Below, piece by piece: positions 13,656 through 17,334 of a stretch of DNA of 17,334 nt. Every line of letters begins with the position of its first letter. Positions within the stretch are counted from its first letter, which is position 1. The position numbers and the translations under genes are program-made. This DNA is from TMED27 sp963922705 (GTDB lineage: Bacteria > Pseudomonadota > Alphaproteobacteria > Micavibrionales > Micavibrionaceae), in the NCBI GenBank assembly GCA_963922705.1, contig CAWUJS010000038.1:1-17334 (forward strand), written 5' to 3'. Under the pieces are notes generated by a model. The model made no database searches. It was not told the origin of the DNA and saw nothing but the letters and a program-made list of their open reading frames with translations.

Positions 13656-14453
13656 ATGACGTTAGACGAACAATTACATGGAGTAAGTGCGTATCAACCT
13701 ACATTTTCAGATCACAACTGGACTAATCCCGGACGCAGCCCGGAAGAAAAAGCTTTTTTTGATCGCAAGAAAGCCGAGCATGATTTAAAGCATGGCTGCA
13801 TCCCTCCCCTGCCCTCTACATCTATTGCGCTACCGCAAACAGATCCACCAGATATGGCGAAGGAGCGTAAACGCGGCGCACGTATGAGCGGCCGTAAACG
13901 TCAGGCGCCAGTTTTCGGTGATGCGCCGGAAGCCTTTGTCCCTAAGCATATGCGCCGCAAAATTATTTATGCCGCCGAATGCTTTGAGCGGAAAACCAAA
14001 CTCAAAGGACGCAAAAACGGCTTGCTAGGGGCGACTGGCGTCAATCTCTTGCGTGTCCTGCTATTCACATTCCTCTCAGCCAAAGGCAAAACCTACCCAT
14101 CCTATAATGCTATGATGGAGGCGACCGGCTATTGCAAACAAACGATTGCAGAATGTATTGACCGGTTGGAACGGCACGGATTTTTAAAAGTGATCAATCG
14201 TGTGAGACGCATCAAAGATCAAGTCTTCTCCCCCCTGCATGGCCGCCCCATAGAGATTATTCGCGTCGTCCAAACCTCTAACGCTTATACGATCCATTTG
14301 CCTGAAAGCCTTAAAGAAGATGAGGCGGAACCTACTGCTCACCGGCCGTTCCCATTCCGGCGCATTGTCGAAGAAACAGCAGCAATCATGAGCTGGAAAA
14401 CAATTCAAACAATGCTTCCAAATTTAGGTTTATCATCCGAGTCTGGTTCATAG
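13656..14453 (+). CDS. Winged-helix DNA-binding protein, candidate plasmid replication protein
   Basis: A 265-aa protein with GAGGA about 8 nt before the ATG. Residues 1-85 look disordered, with a basic stretch KERKRGARMSGRKRQAP. Residues about 108-185 hold the recognisable core: FERKTKLKGRKNGLLGATGV, then NLLRVLLFTFL, SYNAMMEATGYCKQTIAECI and DRLERHGFL, a helix-turn-helix or winged-helix in which a recognition helix follows GYCKQT. Related helix-turn-helix proteins occur on alphaproteobacterial plasmids and integrative elements. The structured leader before it and the partition genes after it support a replication initiator role, but a regulator is possible. It ends in TAG, so TAG is a normal stop here. 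Confidence 0.6.
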   Translation: MTLDEQLHGVSAYQPTFSDHNWTNPGRSPEEKAFFDRKKAEHDLKHGCIPPLPSTSIALPQTDPPDMAKERKRGARMSGRKRQAPVFGDAPEAFVPKHMRRKIIYAAECFERKTKLKGRKNGLLGATGVNLLRVLLFTFLSAKGKTYPSYNAMMEATGYCKQTIAECIDRLERHGFLKVINRVRRIKDQVFSPLHGRPIEIIRVVQTSNAYTIHLPESLKEDEAEPTAHRPFPFRRIVEETAAIMSWKTIQTMLPNLGLSSESGS

Positions 14454-14852
14454 GGAGAAACCAACCACTCTTTAAAATATTAGAGGAAATACAACAGAGT
14501 AGATACAACAAAGACTTAAATGAACATCCCTTACGCTCTAACTAAAAGTGCATATGCTTTTAGAACGGCCATCTGCGGCCTAATTTGGTATGGCGTTCGC
14601 TAACGCTCACACTCTCATATCATATGATTATGTCTGAACAATCTTTCACAACACCAGCACCTACATAAACGGATAGCCTGCTAATTGCTTGGCAAGACGC
14701 CAAGAGGAAATTTCCGAAAATTAACCAAGTACCTGTCTTTGTGGGTAGATAGTCATGACAATGAAAATTGATGAAAATACGATCAATAAGTGGGACCTAC
14801 GACCGTAACATGCTCTCAGAACGTGTCTTCTTGAATGTTGAAAGGAACTCTG
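14454..14852. other. Intergenic region with palindromes and short direct repeats
   Basis: No credible gene. ATACAACA is repeated at 14489 and 14503, and the longer ATACAACAAAG of the second copy also occurs near 13474, on the other side of the rep-like gene. Hairpins are CTAAAAG/CTTTTAG (14542-14563), GGCC/GGCC (14568-14581) and CTTGGC/GCCAAG (14688-14704). GGAAATTTCC (14706-14715) is a perfect palindrome. The segment could contain a rep terminator and part of the origin of replication, but no iteron array is obvious. Confidence 0.4.
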
Positions 14853-14972
14853 ATGAGCCAAAAGTTTGATTACATCAAGATATCAGATGGAAAGCGTACT
14901 CTGGAGATCTCTGGCAAAGCTGCCCTTTTCGCCGTTTGTGTTGTACTGGCAATCATGCTTTTATTTAACTGA
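14853..14972 (+). CDS. 39-aa predicted small membrane protein
   Basis: A short frame with AAGGA about 6-7 nt before its ATG, encoding a charged N-terminal half (MSQKFDYIKISDGKRTLE) and a hydrophobic C-terminal half (ALFAVCVVLAIMLLF) that would span the membrane once. The composition, start signal and position between the rep-like gene and parA make it credible. Single-span peptides on plasmids include toxins of type I systems and holin-like or regulatory peptides; nothing here decides between these. The following 280 bp carry inverted repeats. Confidence 0.5.
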   Translation: MSQKFDYIKISDGKRTLEISGKAALFAVCVVLAIMLLFN

Positions 14973-15023
14973 TATGCCTGTCATCCCTCAGAAATTGCAG
15001 ATATTTTTCCTATAAAACTCATA

Positions 15024-15230
15024 AGCTCCTTTGAGAGAACGCGGGAAAGCGGTAAAAAGCTTACCAGCCTACAAGAGAAAGCGTTTTAGCTCAAAGGAGA
15101 ATAAGCACATAAGCTCATAAGAGAAAAGTCTCAAACCCACATTTTCTCAATTGAGCTTAATCTTGTTCAAGTCTTTGCTCGCAGTCTGGAACCAGATTAC
15201 AAGAATAACAGAGAAAGTGTCTTTGAGACT
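15024..15230. promoter_or_regulatory. CTCAAA/TTTGAG site cluster before parA (candidate partition site and promoter)
   Basis: Six half-sites of one motif occur: TTTGAG (15030), CTCAAA (15090 and 15130), CTCAA-TTGAG as a perfect palindrome (15146-15155), and TTTGAG (15222). They form larger inverted repeats: CTCCTTTGAG/CTCAAAGGAG (15026-15035/15090-15099) and AGTCTCAAA/TTTGAGACT (15127-15135/15222-15230). GGTAA/TTACC (15051-15065) and ATAAGCTC copies (15021, 15109) add to it. Type Ib partition systems bind RHH proteins to repeats upstream of parA, so this is the candidate centromere/operator. Confidence 0.55.
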
Positions 15231-15256
15231 ACCCGCAAATCAGGTACTATGATTCT

Positions 15257-15907
15257 ATGATTTGCTCATTTCTCAATCAAAAAGGCGGCGTCGGAAAGAC
15301 AACAATTTCAATCAATGTTGCTGCATACTTTGCTATACAAGGAAAGAAAGTTCTACTCGTTGATGCAGACAAACAAAGCTCATCGTCCACTTGGGCAGGG
15401 TTGAGAGAAACTACGCCTTTTCAAGTTATCTCTATAGCGAGAGATAATCTCGCCAAGGATGTCATAGAGATGTCCAAGGATTACGATATTACCATTATTG
15501 ATGGCCCGCCTCACGCCGAGAGCATTGCCAGAGCATGTATCATCGCTTCTGATATTGTCTTGATACCAATCGAACCATCCGGGCTTTCTACTTGGGCTTC
15601 TGAATTAACTGTAAGACAAATTCAAGAAGCTCAAATCCTTAAAGAAAACCTCCTATGCGGGTTTGTGATTTCTCGCAAAATAGGGAATACCGTATTAGGT
15701 CGAGAAATACGCGCAATGGCAGCAGAGATTGGTATTCCTATCTTTGATGCAGCTATAGAACAACGCATTGCCTACGCAGAAAGCCTTACAATGGGCCAGA
15801 CTATCTTTGAATGGTCGGCTGATAGCGTTGCATCCCAGGAGATTACAAACCTAACGAAAGAGATCATAAATCATGTCCAAATCCTTCACACAAGCCCCAC
15901 GACCTAA
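15257..15907 (+). CDS. parA: ParA-family partition ATPase, short ParF-like type
   Basis: A 216-aa deviant Walker ATPase. It starts directly at the ATPase core: KGGVGKTT (9-16) is the deviant Walker A with the signature lysine, VDADKQSSSS follows as motif A', and ITIIDGPP (about 78-85) is the Walker B region. The lack of an N-terminal DNA-binding domain and the small size fit type Ib ParA (ParF of TP228). It should move plasmid copies apart on the nucleoid with its partner. The stop overlaps the next start by 35 bp, as in a coupled parAB operon. The repeats upstream are the likely centromere. Confidence 0.9.
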   Translation: MICSFLNQKGGVGKTTISINVAAYFAIQGKKVLLVDADKQSSSSTWAGLRETTPFQVISIARDNLAKDVIEMSKDYDITIIDGPPHAESIARACIIASDIVLIPIEPSGLSTWASELTVRQIQEAQILKENLLCGFVISRKIGNTVLGREIRAMAAEIGIPIFDAAIEQRIAYAESLTMGQTIFEWSADSVASQEITNLTKEIINHVQILHTSPTT

Positions 15908-16163
15908 ATTAGACGACACTCAAATCAACAGCTTTGTGCAAGGCGGGGCAGGGCATGATACACATGTGCAACAAAAGCCCAATAAAGCTTTGCCTAAAGA
16001 CAAGTTGAAAAGATTAAGCATTGATCTGGATGAAGAGCTCCACTGGAGATTTAAAATTGCCTGCGCTAGAGCAAAGCTAAAGATGACTTCTGAATTGCTC
16101 GAATTCGTGGAACTAAGAACTGCCGAGCTTGAGGCAAAGCTAGATAAAGAGCGCTCGTTTTAA
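15873..16163 (+). CDS. ParG-like ribbon-helix-helix partition partner
   Basis: A 96-aa protein. Residues 1-45 are polar and flexible, including a basic stretch before the fold. Residues about 46-90 read KRLSIDLDEELHWRFKIACA, then RAKLKMTSELLEFVELRTAEL. This is the strand plus two-helix pattern of ParG-type centromere-binding proteins, whose flexible tail stimulates the ParA ATPase. The gene overlaps parA by 35 bp. Together they make a type Ib partition cassette. The centromere candidate is the CTCAAA/TTTGAG cluster upstream of parA. Confidence 0.82.
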   Translation: MSKSFTQAPRPKLDDTQINSFVQGGAGHDTHVQQKPNKALPKDKLKRLSIDLDEELHWRFKIACARAKLKMTSELLEFVELRTAELEAKLDKERSF

Positions 16164-16193
16164 GATGTGCTCTTACACAACCGGCATAATGCA

Positions 16194-16580
16194 CTATTTT
16201 ATGCTAGGGTTTGTTAGCGTATCGTCTGCACTCTCTACGCCTGTAACGTCATAACCAGATCCATCATAAGAAGCGAAAGTAATTTGATCGCGGTGATTTT
16301 CAGCTAATTCTGGAATAAACGGATAAGAAAGCGCGCGTCGGACGGCATCTTGCATCAAAGCAGCTAGGATCAAACCAGCCTTGTTTTCTAAGGGTGTTCC
16401 CTCAATGCTCACATGATCCAAGCTTCTGCATGCAGCATCAACATCGAAAATAGTGGCACCGTCCCGTCCTTGACGGGTGCCGGCCTTTAAAACTATTTCA
16501 AGAGCATCTATCATCACGAGAATACGCTCAGACGTATTCAGTGAGCCCATGATTGCGGCTATGTCATCCTGGACCTTCAT
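16194..16580 (-). CDS. Hypothetical protein, second gene of a two-gene operon
   Basis: A 128-aa acidic, soluble, mostly helical protein that I do not recognise. It starts MKVQDDIAAIMGSLNTSERI, then LVMIDALEIVLKAG, and has a long middle helix around KAGLILAALMQDAVRRALSY. The tail is polar and acidic. It starts 6 nt after the upstream gene's TAA with a weak ribosome binding site, so it is probably read by coupling. It ends 30 bp from the convergent partition gene, with no clear terminator between. Confidence 0.65.
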   Translation of the reverse strand: MKVQDDIAAIMGSLNTSERILVMIDALEIVLKAGTRQGRDGATIFDVDAACRSLDHVSIEGTPLENKAGLILAALMQDAVRRALSYPFIPELAENHRDQITFASYDGSGYDVTGVESADDTLTNPSIK

Positions 16581-16586
16581 CAGTAC

Positions 16587-16994
16587 TTATTTCTGTTTAG
16601 GTGCTACAGGGTTTTCTTCATATGCCGGTAAAATACTCTCGCTCGATGTGTTCATAGCCGGTCTTCTTGGCCTTGAAAGTGGTCGCGCACTTTCAACTAC
16701 TTGAACTTTACAAAGTAAATGCAACAGATCATTTACACCTCGTAAAATGACCAATTGCGCCGCAATTTGATTAGCACTTCCACGAAGCTGCAAATTCCCG
16801 TTATCAGCGTCAATCGCTTCCAAAGCTCTCTCTGGATCGAAATTCTCGCCCTCTACCTTTCCAGCCTTCAGAAACTTTTCTACGATATAGGTAATAGTTC
16901 TTGCACGGTCTTCTGGTCTCAATGTACCGAGAGCCTCTGTGTCTTCCGGCAGGGCGGACCTTTCTCCACTACGAACTAAATATCTATTTCCCAT
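16587..16994 (-). CDS. Hypothetical protein, first gene of a two-gene operon
   Basis: A 135-aa protein. GGAG stands 8 nt before the ATG, just as for the 1943 gene. Residues 25-95 are helical (RPEDRARTITYIVEKFLKAG, then ALEAIDADNGNLQLRGSANQ and IAAQLVILRGVNDLLHLL). The C-terminal 35 residues are Pro/Ser-rich and probably disordered. No membrane segment or catalytic motif is seen and no family recognised. Transcription should start in 16995-17081, where a dyad overlaps a consensus -35. The following gene is 6 nt downstream. Confidence 0.66.
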   Translation of the reverse strand: MGNRYLVRSGERSALPEDTEALGTLRPEDRARTITYIVEKFLKAGKVEGENFDPERALEAIDADNGNLQLRGSANQIAAQLVILRGVNDLLHLLCKVQVVESARPLSRPRRPAMNTSSESILPAYEENPVAPKQK

Positions 16995-17050
16995 TATATT
17001 ACTCCATTAAAAATATACTTAAAAATAAACTGGCAAAACCAATAATGTAG

Positions 17051-17081
17051 ATGCGTTAAATATAAAAAACGCATATGTCAA
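17051..17081 (-). promoter_or_regulatory. Promoter -35 with dyad operator for the 16994 operon
   Basis: ATGCGTT (17051-17057) and AACGCAT (17068-17074) form a 7-bp inverted repeat with a 10-bp AT spacer. On the minus strand they lie immediately downstream of TTGACA (17076-17081), a perfect -35, so a protein on the dyad would block the promoter. The -10 (TAACGC at 17-nt spacing) is weak. Confidence 0.5.
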
Positions 17082-17180
17082 CAAATTTAATTTGATATAA
17101 TTATATTATTTAATAAGGCGTAATATTAAAAAGTAATAATAAAATACACAACGAGTGCGCGGGAGACTTACATCAAGCAC

Positions 17181-17334
17181 TCAGTCTTCTTTATCTTCTA
17201 TTTCCCGGCCGATTTTATCTTTTTTACGCTTCGCTGCATAAAGACCAACTTCGGGCGGCTCGGCTTCATTACCTTTGTTCGCACGCGCCTCACGTATCTT
17301 TGTCAAGATTGTCAAGTCAGCACGAAGCATTCGC
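17181..17334 (-). CDS. C-terminal end of an unrecognised gene running off the window
   Basis: An open frame on the minus strand from the window edge to TGA at 17181-17183. The last 49 residues start at an ATG at 17330, only 4 bases from the edge, so either the gene begins there or the true start is outside. The visible sequence is hydrophilic: MLRADLTILTKIREARANKG, then EAEPPEVGLYAAKRKKDKIG and an acidic end. I do not recognise it. No terminator is obvious after it. Confidence 0.45.
   Translation of the reverse strand, partial: RMLRADLTILTKIREARANKGNEAEPPEVGLYAAKRKKDKIGREIEDKED

Noticed and set aside
14754..14807. 17-codon frame MTMKIDENTINKWDLRP
   Set aside because: Too short and without a clear ribosome binding site to call a gene, though a leader peptide cannot be excluded.
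1..17334. Insertion sequences, integrases, tRNA or rRNA genes
   Set aside because: No transposase or recombinase frame and no cloverleaf or rRNA sequence was recognised on either strand.

Overview
The window looks like the backbone and transfer region of a plasmid, or a plasmid-like mobile element, from a Gram-negative bacterium. The relaxase, MobC, ParA and Rep-like proteins feel alphaproteobacterial, but that is an impression from family resemblance, not a search. No chromosomal housekeeping gene, tRNA or rRNA is visible. The T4SS channel genes that a coupling protein would serve are also absent, so this is either a mobilizable plasmid carrying its own coupling protein or part of a larger conjugative plasmid.

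Layout. (1) 1-541: no convincing gene; GC-rich hairpins at the left edge. (2) 542-1943, minus strand: three tightly coupled unknown genes behind an AT-rich promoter region. (3) 2108-7315, minus strand: a six-member operon of two small cytosolic proteins, a four-TM membrane protein, two paralogous single-TM proteins and a VirD4/TraG-type coupling ATPase. The ATPase frame is interrupted in frame by TAG at 2699-2701. A near-perfect 23-bp direct repeat with a -35-like TTGACA lies in front of the operon, and a rho-independent terminator lies behind it. (4) 7411-9579: an AT-rich accessory island with a ribbon-helix-helix-like protein, a small unknown protein and a multi-TM M48-like zinc metalloprotease candidate. 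(5) 9580-11079: a 137-bp imperfect inverted repeat, a 75-aa protein, a terminator, then roughly 500 bp packed with stem-loops leading into the mobilization genes. (6) 11080-12847: mobC and a MOBP-like relaxase gene; mobC appears split from its N-terminal tail by a frameshift. (7) 12848-14453: AT-rich repeats, a small RHH-like protein, a structured leader and a winged-helix candidate replication initiator. (8) 14454-16163: a 39-aa predicted membrane peptide and a type Ib-like partition operon (ParF-like ParA plus a ParG-like RHH protein) preceded by several CTCAAA/TTTGAG sites. (9) 16194-17334, minus strand: two unknown genes with a dyad operator, then the 3' end of another gene running off the window.

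How it fits together. parA and its partner should segregate the plasmid, and the 13656 protein may start replication. Relaxase plus MobC should nick at an oriT somewhere near the hairpin-rich segment, and the coupling protein should deliver the relaxosome to a T4SS encoded elsewhere. The four membrane proteins encoded with the coupling protein probably form or modify the membrane platform. The strongest anomalies are the amber-split coupling protein with its extra membrane segments, the stem-loop array before mobC, the frameshifted mobC and the AT-rich metalloprotease island.
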